Assembly (NCBI RefSeq): GCF_008693005.1
Contig: NZ_VXKE01000021.1
Location: forward strand, 124,001 to 188,000
Source of the DNA: Helicobacter canis
Lineage (GTDB): Bacteria > Campylobacterota > Campylobacteria > Campylobacterales > Helicobacteraceae
Reading direction: 5' to 3'
DNA: 64,000 bases
Program-made: the position numbers and the translations under genes
In this document: piece by piece, positions 18,652-27,104 of the stretch
Layout of the letters: every line of letters begins with the position of its first letter
How positions within the stretch are numbered: position 1 is the first letter of the stretch
The notes under the pieces: model-generated
The model's database searches: none
Told to the model about the DNA's origin: nothing
Seen by the model: the letters and a program-made list of their open reading frames with translations, nothing else

Positions 18652-18996
18652 ATGTCAGTGCATTTAGAGCGCACGCAAAGCCTGCTAAAAGAGCTTTTAA
18701 TCGAGGCACTAAGCAGCTTAGAAGATAGCAGGATCAATGGCGTGAGTATTACTGATGTGCTCTGCTCTAAGGGCAAGTATAATGCCCAAGTCTTTATCCA
18801 TACAGATAGCGATGATGGGGCTATGGTGTTAAAGGCATTGCGCAAGGCGAGTGGGATTTTGCGCGAGTATGTGCTAAGTAATAGCGGGTGGTATAAATGC
18901 CCTAAGCTTGAGTTTGTGATTGATGAGAGTATGGCTAGGGCGCAGAGCCTTGAGCGGATATTCCAAAGCATAGCCCAAGAGAAGGGGGCGCGATAA
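18652..18996 (+). CDS. rbfA: Ribosome-binding factor A
   Basis: This 114-residue single-KH-domain protein has the RbfA pattern: an ERTQSLLKELLIEALSSL helix, GVSITDVLCSKGKYNAQVF, and a C-terminal PKLEFVIDES. RbfA matures the 30S subunit. I place the start at ATG 18652 because AGGAG at 18641 is well spaced. It overlaps rimP by one base (TAATG), consistent with coupled translation in the infB operon. Confidence 0.92.
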   Translation: MSVHLERTQSLLKELLIEALSSLEDSRINGVSITDVLCSKGKYNAQVFIHTDSDDGAMVLKALRKASGILREYVLSNSGWYKCPKLEFVIDESMARAQSLERIFQSIAQEKGAR

Positions 18997-19451
18997 TGTG
19001 GGTGGATTCTATAATGCCAGAGCTAGAAGCGATTGTAGAATCTTGTGGCTGCAAGCTCTATGATGTAAGCCTACTTAGAGAAAATGAAGCGCAGATTTTG
19101 CGCATAAGTATCATTAAAGATGGGGGCGTGAGTCTTGATGATTGTGAGCTTGTGTCCCAAAGTATCTCACCATTTCTTGATGTCAAAGATATAGTAAAAG
19201 ACGCTTACACGCTAGAAGTAAGCTCGCCGGGTGTTGAGCGCGTGCTGAAAAATCCGCGACATTTTATGCTCTCTTGTGGAGAGATGGTGCAAATTAGACT
19301 GCTTGATAAGCAAGAGATTGTAGGCACGCTGATGAAAGCCGATGAGCAGGGTGTTTGGCTAGCAAAAGAAGCAGCAAGTGAAGCTTTAGATTCTAGTGGC
19401 TTTATCCCCTATGCTGCAATCAAGCGCGCTAAAACAATATTTGAATGGTGA
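18996..19451 (+). CDS. rimP: Ribosome maturation factor RimP
   Basis: The 151-residue protein shows the RimP blocks CGCKLYDVSLLREN, LRISIIKDGGVSLDDCE and the strongly conserved LEVSSPGVERVLK. RimP is needed for 30S assembly together with RbfA. Downstream, 5 nt separate its stop from the start of the phase-variable transferase at 19457, so the surface-polymer cluster may be partly co-transcribed with this translation operon. Confidence 0.93.
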   Translation: MWVDSIMPELEAIVESCGCKLYDVSLLRENEAQILRISIIKDGGVSLDDCELVSQSISPFLDVKDIVKDAYTLEVSSPGVERVLKNPRHFMLSCGEMVQIRLLDKQEIVGTLMKADEQGVWLAKEAASEALDSSGFIPYAAIKRAKTIFEW

Positions 19452-19456
19452 GTGCT

Positions 19457-20969
19457 ATGCAATCTATCTACACACAAATTAAGCAAGCGATAAAATCTAG
19501 CATTAAGTTCTGCTGCCCCCCCCCCTATAAGAAAATCTCTATCCGCATATCTGTATAAAAAGCGCAGAGATAGGGAGTTTAGCAGACTCTATCTTGCGCG
19601 CAAATCTGCTCCGCCGCTTGCATTCCTAAGCCACAAAGATCCCCCAAATACTGCTGCAAAAGAGACAAAAGCGCGAAAAATCCGCGTGCTTTTCTACAAT
19701 GATTGGGGCAATAGCTGGGAGGCTTTAGAGCCATTGGCATTAGCCTTGAGCGCGAATCCTTTATTTGAAGTGATTGTGCTTGCTATGCCTTCAAGGGTAG
19801 AATCTAGCGCGTTTTATGATCTCAATGCAAGCATATCCACACAGAGCTTTGCGCAAAAAGTGCGCACTCAAGCCATCTTGGTGCAAGATATACTAGATTC
19901 TAGTGGTTTAGATTCTAGCTTGGCGCGTGCTAAGTCTTTGCACGCTCTTACGCAATGCCTAGAATCCACCCTTGCCACAAGCCCTAAGCCCCTTTGTCTC
20001 ATAGGCTTTGATTCTGCGCTAAATGTCCCTATCACGCCGCAAGATTTGGCTGCGCATTATTGCTTCACTACGCGCCCGTATGACTCCCTGCGCCCAGAGC
20101 CCTTTAGCAACTACTCAATAGCACAAGTCTCTAAGCTTTGCTATGTGGAGTATGGGGTGTATATGTTCTCTGCTTGTGAGCAAGATATTAGCGCGTATGA
20201 CCCTGTGCTTTTGCGCTATTATGATTATTTGTTTTCCCCCACTGGTTTCCATACTTGGCTTAGCTCTTCTAGGCAGAGTGTGCCTAGCTTGCTGCATATT
20301 ATCACCGCAGGGAGCGCATACTTTGAGGCGATTTTAGCAGCCAACTTAAGAAGCCCGCAAGCGTGCGCAAACAAGCCCCTGCGCGTGCTTTGGACTCCTA
20401 GGTGGGCTGCTTGCGATATGCATTCTACATTTTTGCGCTATGTTGATGTGCTGCTTGAGCAAGCAAGAGAGGGGCGATTTTTACTGCATTTCCGTCCGCA
20501 TCCAAATATGTATGATCATTTAGTGATAGAGTCTAAGATCCTATCTAAGCAACGCTGGCAGGATATTAAAGAGAGTATCGATCGCTATGGGAAGTGGGAT
20601 ATGCGCCCAAGTATCATAGAGTCCTTTAGCGATTGTGATGTGATCATTAGCGATACAAGCTCTATGCTTATTTATGCGTTTTTGAGTGGTAAGCCTACGA
20701 TCTACACGCAGGGGGATAGCACTGCTGAGATTAGCGCGTGGGCTTTGCGCGTGGTGCAGGGCGTGTTTATCACTACGACTGAGGGCGAGCTATTGCAGGT
20801 TTTAGATGATTTGTGCTCGCATTTGCTCCAAGCTTTCGCACCTAAAGCCGCCCTAAGATCTTATATTTTGCAGCAGAACTTCCACTTCCCCAAGCAGGGT
20901 GCATCTAGTGCCATCACACAAGCATTACTGCAGGATATGACAGAACCTAACCTTAAGGAGCGGCAATGA
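19457..20969 (+). CDS. CDP-glycerol glycerophosphotransferase-like protein, phase-variable, out of frame here
   Basis: The ATG at 19457 encodes about 20 residues before a C10 tract (19516-19525); as sequenced, translation ends at a TAA soon after. The frame that is open from the tract to 20969 carries the enzyme. It contains RVLFYNDWGNSWEAL, RVLWTPRWAACDMHST, LHFRPHPNMYD, SDTSSMLIYAFLSGKPTIY, typical of the PF04464 transferases. C9 or C12 would restore about 504 residues. A fallback GTG start at 19686 would give a 427-residue protein without the N-terminus. Its stop overlaps the cytidylyltransferase start at 20966, tying it to CDP-glycerol supply. The likely job is transfer of glycerol phosphate to a surface glycan. 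Confidence 0.8.
19516..19525 (+). repeat. Homopolymer tract C10
   Basis: Ten C near the 5' end of the glycerophosphotransferase-like gene. Lengths of 9 or 12 join the ATG at 19457 to the catalytic frame; the present length does not. Confidence 0.88.
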
Positions 20970-21400
20970 CTATCGGCTATACCACAGGGGTATATGATTT
21001 GTTTCACATAGGGCATTTAAATCTCTTGCGCAATGCCAAATCAATGTGCGATAAGCTTATTGTAGGCGTTACCACAGATGAGCTTGTGAGCTATAAAAAC
21101 AAGCGTTCTGTGATCCCCTTTAGCGAGAGAATGGAGATCGTGCGCTCTGTCCGCTTTGTCGATGCGGTGATTCCGCAAGATAGTATGGATAAGCTTGCTA
21201 TGCACGATCGCTTGAAGTTTGATGTGATGTTTGTGGGTGATGATTGGTTCTCCACGCCAAAGTGGCAGAGCATAGAAGCAGAGTTTGCTAAAAGGGGCGT
21301 TAGGATTGTGTATTTCCCCTATACGCAGGGCACAAGCTCTACGCTGCTTAATAGCGTCTTAGTGCAGCTACGCGATGAACACCACCCAAAGGAGCAGTGA
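20966..21400 (+). CDS. tagD: Glycerol-3-phosphate cytidylyltransferase-like nucleotidyltransferase
   Basis: The 144-residue protein has the cytidylyltransferase signature TTGVYDLFHIGHLNLLRNAK with its HxGH motif, the KNKRSVIPFSERMEIVRS block, VGDDWFSTPKW and a C-terminal TQGTSST that corresponds to RTEGISTT. TagD/TarD enzymes make CDP-glycerol from CTP and glycerol 3-phosphate. Standing between two glycerophosphotransferase-like functions (19457 and, more distantly, 151) it probably supplies their donor. It overlaps the genes on both sides by 4 nt, so a tight operon is likely. Related enzymes can use other polyol or ethanolamine phosphates. Confidence 0.87.
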   Translation: MTIGYTTGVYDLFHIGHLNLLRNAKSMCDKLIVGVTTDELVSYKNKRSVIPFSERMEIVRSVRFVDAVIPQDSMDKLAMHDRLKFDVMFVGDDWFSTPKWQSIEAEFAKRGVRIVYFPYTQGTSSTLLNSVLVQLRDEHHPKEQ

Positions 21401-22437
21401 TGAAAAAATCTTTAGCAAAGCGGCTAGGCAATAAGCTAAGAAGAGTGGCGATCACGCTACTGCCAGATTCTACCTATAAAGATAGCTTGATGAAGCGATA
21501 TGTCAATGTGATTAGTAATATTGTCGTAATCGTTGGGCAAAACTGCACGCTAAAATGCAAAGACTGCGCAAACTTCTCGCCATATCTCTCAAAGATTCTG
21601 CCCTTTTACCCAGCGCAAGAGATTATCGCTGATATGCAAGAGCTTATTGAAGAAGCGCAGATTGCGTATTTGCAGTTTCAAGGTGGAGAGTTTTTCTACC
21701 ACCCAGAGGCGCAAGAGATTTTATCTTTCGCGCTTGCAAGCCCTAGAATCCACTCTATTTGTATCGCTACAAATGCAACCATAATCCCCAAAGACTCTAT
21801 GCTAGATCTTCTTGCAAACCCCAAAGTAATCGTGCGTATTTCTAACTATGGCGCAGTGAATGCAAAGCCAGCCACTAAGCTAGAATCTATCTTACAAGCA
21901 AGGGGTATAGCGGTGATTTTGCGCAATACTTATCGTGGGGCTGGGCTGTGGAGTAAGTGTGGCGACAAAGACACAAAGCAACTCCCCCAAAAAGCTATGC
22001 AAAAAGTCTTTGACTCTTGCACCTTTGCTAAGGAGTGCCTAACTATGGAAAATGGCTTTATCACACGCTGCTCTAGGGGGACGATTGCGCATCTTATGCA
22101 AGGCTTTAGGCTTGGTAGGGGTGATGGGGTAGTGGTGCGACCTAGTGCGGCTAGAGCGTTTGAAACGCTTGTGGGTGGATTAGAGCTAGAATCTAAAGAG
22201 CTAGATTCTAGCTCTAAATTTGCAAGCAAACGGGGGGGGGGGGGGGAATCTTTGCCGATTTTTACCTACAAAAGCTTGCAAAGATTTATCACAGATCACC
22301 AGCCTATTACAGCGTGCTATTACTGCTATGGGAGCGAGGGGGTGCAGGTTACTCCCGGAGTGCAAATGAGCAAAGAGCAGCTAGAAGCAATCAAGCAACA
22401 CCCCAAATGGAGCAATGCAAATGCGCTTAGAGCATAG
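21397..22437 (+). CDS. Radical SAM protein with internal G15 tract (in frame)
   Basis: This 346-residue protein has the CxxxCxxC cluster motif in NCTLKCKDCANFSPYL, a GGEFFYHPE block equivalent to the GGEP motif, FATNAT-like IATNATIIP, and C-terminal cysteines (CYYCYG) that may hold a second cluster. The residues around the clusters match the radical SAM protein at 52019-53364, so the two are paralogues. A G15 tract at 22232-22246 encodes RGGGG and is in frame, so the gene is ON. The substrate is unknown. Its operon links it to CDP-glycerol enzymes and asparagine-synthase-like proteins. Confidence 0.82.
   Translation: MMKKSLAKRLGNKLRRVAITLLPDSTYKDSLMKRYVNVISNIVVIVGQNCTLKCKDCANFSPYLSKILPFYPAQEIIADMQELIEEAQIAYLQFQGGEFFYHPEAQEILSFALASPRIHSICIATNATIIPKDSMLDLLANPKVIVRISNYGAVNAKPATKLESILQARGIAVILRNTYRGAGLWSKCGDKDTKQLPQKAMQKVFDSCTFAKECLTMENGFITRCSRGTIAHLMQGFRLGRGDGVVVRPSAARAFETLVGGLELESKELDSSSKFASKRGGGGESLPIFTYKSLQRFITDHQPITACYYCYGSEGVQVTPGVQMSKEQLEAIKQHPKWSNANALRA
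22180..22217. repeat. 16-bp inverted repeat of CTAGAATC octamers inside the radical SAM gene
   Basis: Arms 22180-22195 and 22202-22217 are perfectly complementary around AAGAGC. The hairpin lies just upstream of the G15 tract and encodes a LELESKELDSSS-type run. Confidence 0.75.
22232..22246 (+). repeat. Homopolymer tract G15
   Basis: Fifteen G encode Arg-Gly4 within the radical SAM protein. At this length the frame is maintained; any change not divisible by three truncates the protein before its C-terminal cysteines. Confidence 0.93.
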
Positions 22438-23776
22438 AAGACTTTTTGGCTTGGAGAATGAGTTTTACAAAGTGGGGCTAGATTCTAGCTTTAGCGATCT
22501 CTCAAGCGCGGTGCGTGGGCTTTTGTTTGATGATTTTAGCCCTTGGGGCATTACAAGCTTTCTAAGCTTTCGCTATCCCATTTTAGATCACACGATGTTT
22601 GCAGACTTTGGGGTAAAGAGAGATTCCAAGCTAGAATCTCCCCCAGAATCTAGCCTGCATTTTAGCTACAAGACTCCTAGCTTGCAAAAGGCTACGCATA
22701 TTGCAGAGTATCTTCTGCTAGAATCTATTGAGAGAAGAGTGGCAAATGCTAGGAGGATAGGTATATGTTTAAGCGGTGGGCTGGATAGCTCGCTGATTGT
22801 GGCGATGTGTAGGGCGTTGTATCCACATAGGGAGATTTACACATATAGTATAGGGTTTTATGGTGATGATGAGTTTAAATACGCAAGAAGAGTGGCAAGG
22901 AAGTTTGCAAACAAGCATTATGAGAAGACGCTAGGGTATGGGGAGTTTTTTAGCGATAATGCGTGGCTAAAGGCACTCATCAAGCAAAAGGCTGCGCCCT
23001 TGCACCCCAATGAGCTGCCCCTAGCTTATGCACTTGCCCAAGCGCGTAAGGATTGCTGTGATGTGGTGCTATGCGGTGAGGGGGCTGATGATGTCTTTGG
23101 CGGGTATTCGCATAATCTTATGCTCTATGCAAGCTATATGGGCAAGGCGCAGGAGTTTTATGCCTATATTTTAGAGCATTATCGCTACTTTTCTCTAGCG
23201 AAATCTCGCGCTCTAATCCACGAGAAATATCTAGTCGATGACACGCAAATGATCGCCAAAGTTTTTGGCAGCAATGTGCCAAAAGATATGCGCGATATAA
23301 TGCTCTACTTTATCCAAGTCCTGCACACAAGGGGACTGATAGAAAGAGGGGCTAATGCCCTGCGCTTTTGTGGCTTTAATGATGGGTTTGTGTTTTTAGA
23401 TTCTAGCTTGATTGATTTTGTCAATTCCCTGCCCTTTTCTTATAAGGTGCATACAAAAGCCCCTGTGCAAATACCGCTTAAAGATTATAAAAACTTTAGC
23501 GATATGCATTGTGAAAGCAAGTTTTTGCTAAAGAAAATCGCCAAGTCTTATCTGCCTAGCTCTATCATCACTAGGGAGAAAAAGGGCTTCCCTGTGCCTT
23601 TTGCCCTGTGGGATAAACAAAAAGCCTTTGATATAGAGCTAGATTCTAGTGTATTTAAGAGTGATGATTTGAGCTGCTGCAGCGCGTGGGAAAAGTTTAT
23701 GATCTATAATCTCAATGCGTTTGTGGAGGTGTTTGGGGGGTATCGCAGACAAACGGGGGGGGGGGTAAATATTTAA
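22415..23776 (+). CDS. Asparagine synthase-like ATP enzyme (no glutaminase domain)
   Basis: The 453-residue protein has the PP-loop ATP site ICLSGGLDSSLIVAM, the second synthetase block VVLCGEGADDVFGGY and the basic REKKGFPVPFALWD region of AsnB-type enzymes. The N-terminal Ntn-type glutaminase domain with its catalytic Cys is absent, so ammonia must come from elsewhere or another amine is used. Such stand-alone domains can amidate sugar acids in O-antigens. It overlaps the radical SAM gene by 23 nt. A G11 tract sits at its C-terminus (23755-23765): one extra G would extend the frame through the element downstream. Confidence 0.83.
   Translation: MQMRLEHRRLFGLENEFYKVGLDSSFSDLSSAVRGLLFDDFSPWGITSFLSFRYPILDHTMFADFGVKRDSKLESPPESSLHFSYKTPSLQKATHIAEYLLLESIERRVANARRIGICLSGGLDSSLIVAMCRALYPHREIYTYSIGFYGDDEFKYARRVARKFANKHYEKTLGYGEFFSDNAWLKALIKQKAAPLHPNELPLAYALAQARKDCCDVVLCGEGADDVFGGYSHNLMLYASYMGKAQEFYAYILEHYRYFSLAKSRALIHEKYLVDDTQMIAKVFGSNVPKDMRDIMLYFIQVLHTRGLIERGANALRFCGFNDGFVFLDSSLIDFVNSLPFSYKVHTKAPVQIPLKDYKNFSDMHCESKFLLKKIAKSYLPSSIITREKKGFPVPFALWDKQKAFDIELDSSVFKSDDLSCCSAWEKFMIYNLNAFVEVFGGYRRQTGGGVNI
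23755..23765 (+). repeat. Homopolymer tract G11 at the 3' end of the asparagine synthase-like gene
   Basis: Eleven G precede the last few codons. With G11 the protein ends at 23776, with G10 it ends at once, and with G12 the frame runs on to 24537 through the intergenic element, adding about 255 low-complexity residues. Confidence 0.88.
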
Positions 23777-23796
23777 GGGATTCAGCTTGGCTGGTG

Positions 23797-24540
23797 GATT
23801 CGGCTTCGGGTAGTCATTGCACTGATTTCACAAATTTTGGGAGAACCGCAGACCTCAAGTCTAGCTCTCTCCCCAAATTTGTGAAAAACAGCACAAGCAA
23901 TACCGCGATTCCTAGAATCCTAGAAGAAGAAAAACAAGTGTCATTGCGAGACACTGCGCCAGTAGTGTCGTGGCAATCCAATTCTGCGCAAGCAGAATCC
24001 AATCAAATCAATGGCGCACGCAAAGCGTGCAACCTTGAAAGGACTTTATCCCAAACATCGCTAGAATCTAGCCATACCGCTCAAAAAGTAGAATCTAGCT
24101 TTAAAAAAGCGGACTCTATGGATTGCCGCGACTTGCCAAGCAAGTCTCGCAATGACAGAAAACCAAGCCCCCGCACCCTAGAATCTAAACGCCACAAACT
24201 ACACACTAGCACCTACTCTTTGCACACATTCCTAGAATCCCAAGCCCCCCTAAAATCCCCCACAAACCTAGAATCCACTTTTGACAAAACGCAAATGGAT
24301 TGCCACGCAACCGCCTACGCGCTTGCTCGCAATGACAAAAACAACACCCAAAGCTTAAGTGCATCGCAGGCGGCAGCAAAAAGCAGCAAAACACAAACAA
24401 GGATTCTAGTGCAAAACGATTCTAAGATTTGCGGTGGGGCTGTGGTAGCTTTGCGCCTTTTTGGGAAGGTTAGCGATCTTGGTGATCGTGCCTTTCACAA
24501 AAGGCGCAACACTGCCGCATTGCTCGCCCAAAGCTGAATC
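23797..24540 (+). repeat. Structured intergenic element, copy A (744 bp)
   Basis: The element fills the gap between two genes of one operon. It starts with GATTCGGCTTCGGGTAGTCATT and ends with TTGCTCGCCCAAAGCTGAATC, an imperfect terminal inverted repeat. The left hairpin (arms 23827-23843 and 23868-23884) encloses the conserved loop ACCGCAGACCTCAAGTCT; the right hairpin has arms 24451-24461 and 24499-24509. Between them lie three REP-like palindromes of the GGATTGCC...CTCGCAATGAC type (23941-23979, 24121-24156, 24298-24337). A 247-codon open frame exists but is low-complexity and probably not a gene. Copy B is at 34630-35189. Confidence 0.75.
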
Positions 24541-24566
24541 GTCAAAACCACTACTAAGGAGTAAAA

Positions 24567-25598
24567 ATGGATAAGATCTATTGCATGAGCCATTATCTAG
24601 CTTTTCGCTACATTGCCGATGAGAGTAAAAACTTCTTCCCCCAGCTCTCTCATCGTAATTTCACCCCAAACTTCACGCACGATCTCATCGCTAGTGTCGA
24701 TGAGCTAGACTCCTATATCGCAAAGCAAATGCAAGGGCTAGATCCTAGCACCACTGGTGTTATGCTTAGTGGGGGGATAGATTCTGCTGTGGTGGCTTCC
24801 TATCTACCTAAAGGTGCTAAGGCTTTTACGATGCGCTGCATCGCTTCACCTACAAGTATTGATGAGACAAAGCAAGCCGCACTCTATGCCAAGAGCTATG
24901 GGCTTGAACATATCATCGTGCCAATCCGCTGGGAAGATGTGCTTGTGCGCTTGGATAGTATCTTTAGCTTTGATGGCGTGCCCTGCCATAGTATAGAGCC
25001 GCTCATTGATATTTGCTTAAGCGCAGCAAAGTCTATGGGGGTTAGGACAATGTGCCTAGGCGAGAGCTTCGATCTAGTCTTTGGCGGTATGGATAAGCTT
25101 TTAGCAAAGGATTGGGGCTTTGATGAGTTTGTGGAGCGATATACATTTTTAGACCCTAAAAGAGTTTTAAAAGAATATGTCGATACTAAAGAAGTCTTTG
25201 AGCCATATAGGCAAGGGGAGAAAATCGACTTTTTGCGCTTTATTGATGAGATTTTTGCCATAGAGTCTAGCACTTCGTATTGGCGTATGTTTGAGAAAAA
25301 CTCTATGCGCTATCTTGACCCTTGCCAAAAGGTGAAAGTAGCGCAGCCCCTTGATCTACAAAAGATAAGAAATGGCAGCCCAAAGTATATGGTGCGCGAG
25401 CTTTTTGCGCGGCGGTATAAGGACCTAGCAATCCCAGATAAAATCCCTATGCCAAGAGAGGTGGAGTTTTGGCTTAGGGACTATGTGCCTAGCAGAGATG
25501 AGTTTGTCGATGGGGCGCATATTGGACTAAGTGGGGATCAAAAGTGGCAGCTCTTTTGCTTGGAGCAGTTTTTGGATATGCACGATCCTAGATTCTAG
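24567..25598 (+). CDS. Second asparagine synthase-like protein (short form)
   Basis: The 343-residue protein has the PP-loop VMLSGGIDSAVVASYL, a MCLGESFDLVFGGMD block and a C-terminal region (KIPMPREVEFWL) that corresponds to the last AsnB helices. No glutaminase domain is present. It differs clearly from the neighbour at 22415, so the two are not a recent duplication. The ATG at 24567 follows a strong AAGGAG. It lies behind element A and in line with the cluster, so it probably takes part in the same surface modification. An amino-acid or sugar-acid amidation is a reasonable guess. Confidence 0.8.
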   Translation: MDKIYCMSHYLAFRYIADESKNFFPQLSHRNFTPNFTHDLIASVDELDSYIAKQMQGLDPSTTGVMLSGGIDSAVVASYLPKGAKAFTMRCIASPTSIDETKQAALYAKSYGLEHIIVPIRWEDVLVRLDSIFSFDGVPCHSIEPLIDICLSAAKSMGVRTMCLGESFDLVFGGMDKLLAKDWGFDEFVERYTFLDPKRVLKEYVDTKEVFEPYRQGEKIDFLRFIDEIFAIESSTSYWRMFEKNSMRYLDPCQKVKVAQPLDLQKIRNGSPKYMVRELFARRYKDLAIPDKIPMPREVEFWLRDYVPSRDEFVDGAHIGLSGDQKWQLFCLEQFLDMHDPRF

Positions 25599-25611
25599 GG
25601 TGTGGTGCTGT

Positions 25612-26760
25612 ATGGAGTGGATTGGAAATATCGCGCTTTATGTGGTGCTTGCTTGTGGGGTGATCGGCTGTGTGGCTTCAATCATCGCTAGAGAATCCGC
25701 ACTAGCCCAAGCGTATATGAATGGACTATATGCCATAGGACATATTTTTGTAGCTATTGCTGGGATCTTTGCAAGTATCCCTTATATCGTATCGTTGGTA
25801 GAATCTATCGTATCCCCGCTATATAGCCTAGCCCATATCGATCCAAGCCTAGCGATCACAAGCATACTTGCCATAGATATGGGCGGCTATCAAGTCGCTA
25901 TGCAAAGCGCAGAGAGCTTAGAGGGCGCGACTATGGCGATGTTTGTTGGGTTTATGGCTGGGGCTACGATAGTCTTTAGCATACCTGTGGGCTTGCGGAT
26001 AATCCCCAAAGCAGCGCATAAGGACTTCGCACTTGGGATTATGGTTGGGTTTTTAGGGATTCCATTTGGGGTGCTTGTGTCTTGCTTGTTTGTTATGCTA
26101 GATCCTGTGCTTATACGAGATCATATCGCCACACAAGGAAAGCCTACTTATTTGCTAGATTTTAGCTTGCCGTTTATCTTGTGGAATCTTATTCCCCTTG
26201 CCGCCTTTTGCTTAGTGGTTTCTTTGGGGCTATATTATGCGAGAAGAGTAATGCTTGTGGGGTTTTATGTGTTTGGGTTTGTGGTAGATATGTGGGGCAA
26301 AGTATTTCTCGCGCTGCTGCTTATAGAGCATTTTAGCGGTGGGGTTAGCTATGTGTTTGGGGGCTTTCCTTTTGATCCGGTGTTTGCCGATGAGAGCGAT
26401 ACAATGAGAGCCTTAGAGATTGCTGGATATACCGGACTTGTGCTATCTGGGACATTTGTTTTATGTGCGCTGCTAAACACCGCACTAAAGCTATCGCATA
26501 AGCCTAATGCTTTGCTATTTGGTGGGATACTTGCTTGTGCGAGCAATGTCCTAGCCGCATACCCTATGCTAGCTAATCTCTCGCCCAAAACTAGAATCCA
26601 AATTGTCGCTTTTAGCGTTTGCGGTGGGTTTTTGATTGGCGATCATTTGTCCTTTAGCGCGAATTTTCAGCCAAGTCTCATTGTGCCAATTATGCTAGGT
26701 AAGCTTGCTGGTGCGCTGCTGGCTTTGTGCCTTGCGCGATTTTTTGTAGAGCAAAAGTAG
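25612..26760 (+). CDS. eutH: Ethanolamine permease EutH-like transporter
   Basis: The frame opens at 25531, but its first part overlaps the previous gene; MEWIGNIALYVVLACG at 25612 is the natural start, giving 382 residues and about ten hydrophobic segments. Blocks ILAIDMGGYQVAMQSA, GFMAGATIVFSIPVGLRII and FLIGDHLSFSANF are characteristic of EutH, which carries ethanolamine across the inner membrane. No other eut genes lie nearby. The position behind the phosphoglycerol-type cluster could mean that it supplies an amino alcohol for decoration, but this is speculation. Confidence 0.85.
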   Translation: MEWIGNIALYVVLACGVIGCVASIIARESALAQAYMNGLYAIGHIFVAIAGIFASIPYIVSLVESIVSPLYSLAHIDPSLAITSILAIDMGGYQVAMQSAESLEGATMAMFVGFMAGATIVFSIPVGLRIIPKAAHKDFALGIMVGFLGIPFGVLVSCLFVMLDPVLIRDHIATQGKPTYLLDFSLPFILWNLIPLAAFCLVVSLGLYYARRVMLVGFYVFGFVVDMWGKVFLALLLIEHFSGGVSYVFGGFPFDPVFADESDTMRALEIAGYTGLVLSGTFVLCALLNTALKLSHKPNALLFGGILACASNVLAAYPMLANLSPKTRIQIVAFSVCGGFLIGDHLSFSANFQPSLIVPIMLGKLAGALLALCLARFFVEQK

Positions 26761-26848
26761 CCCACTGCCACTCGTGCTATGTCTAGATCTGCCACGCTAT
26801 GGGCAGCATATTTTGGCAAATTTAAGTCTATAAGCATAAAGATTATGC

Positions 26849-26854
26849 TACAAT
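26849..26854 (+). promoter_or_regulatory. Extended -10 of rpmB
   Basis: TATGCTACAAT upstream of rpmB gives an extended -10 (TGC-TACAAT) 46 nt before the start codon. Confidence 0.55.
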
Positions 26855-26899
26855 CCCCGCTTATTTTGCTTAAAAATACAAGAGATTTAAGGAGCATTT

Positions 26900-27088
26900 A
26901 TGGCAAGGAAATGTTTTTTTACAGGCAAGGGTCCAATGGTCGGCTATAATGTAAGCCACGCAAACAACAAAACTAAAAAGCGATCTCTCCCTAATCTTCG
27001 CAGCATTCGCATCAAGCTAAGCGATGGCACATCTATGCGCGTGAAAGTCGCCGCATCTACGCTAAGGACGATGAAAAAGCACGCCTAG
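26900..27088 (+). CDS. rpmB: 50S ribosomal protein L28
   Basis: The 62-residue protein has the L28 pattern: an [19 protein letters not shown] start and a basic C-terminus ending in [13 protein letters not shown]28 is a late-assembling protein of the large subunit. The neighbouring K+ channel gene has the same arrangement as H. pylori HP0491-HP0490. Confidence 0.97.
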   Translation: MARKCFFTGKGPMVGYNVSHANNKTKKRSLPNLRSIRIKLSDGTSMRVKVAASTLRTMKKHA

Positions 27089-27104
27089 CGTGTAAGGCGA
27101 TCCA

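Noticed and set aside
23794-24537. A 247-codon open frame between the two asparagine synthase-like genes
   Set aside because: The composition is low-complexity, it consists of repeat blocks and palindromes, it has no ribosome site, and its left and right ends match element B. I treat it as element DNA that happens to be open.
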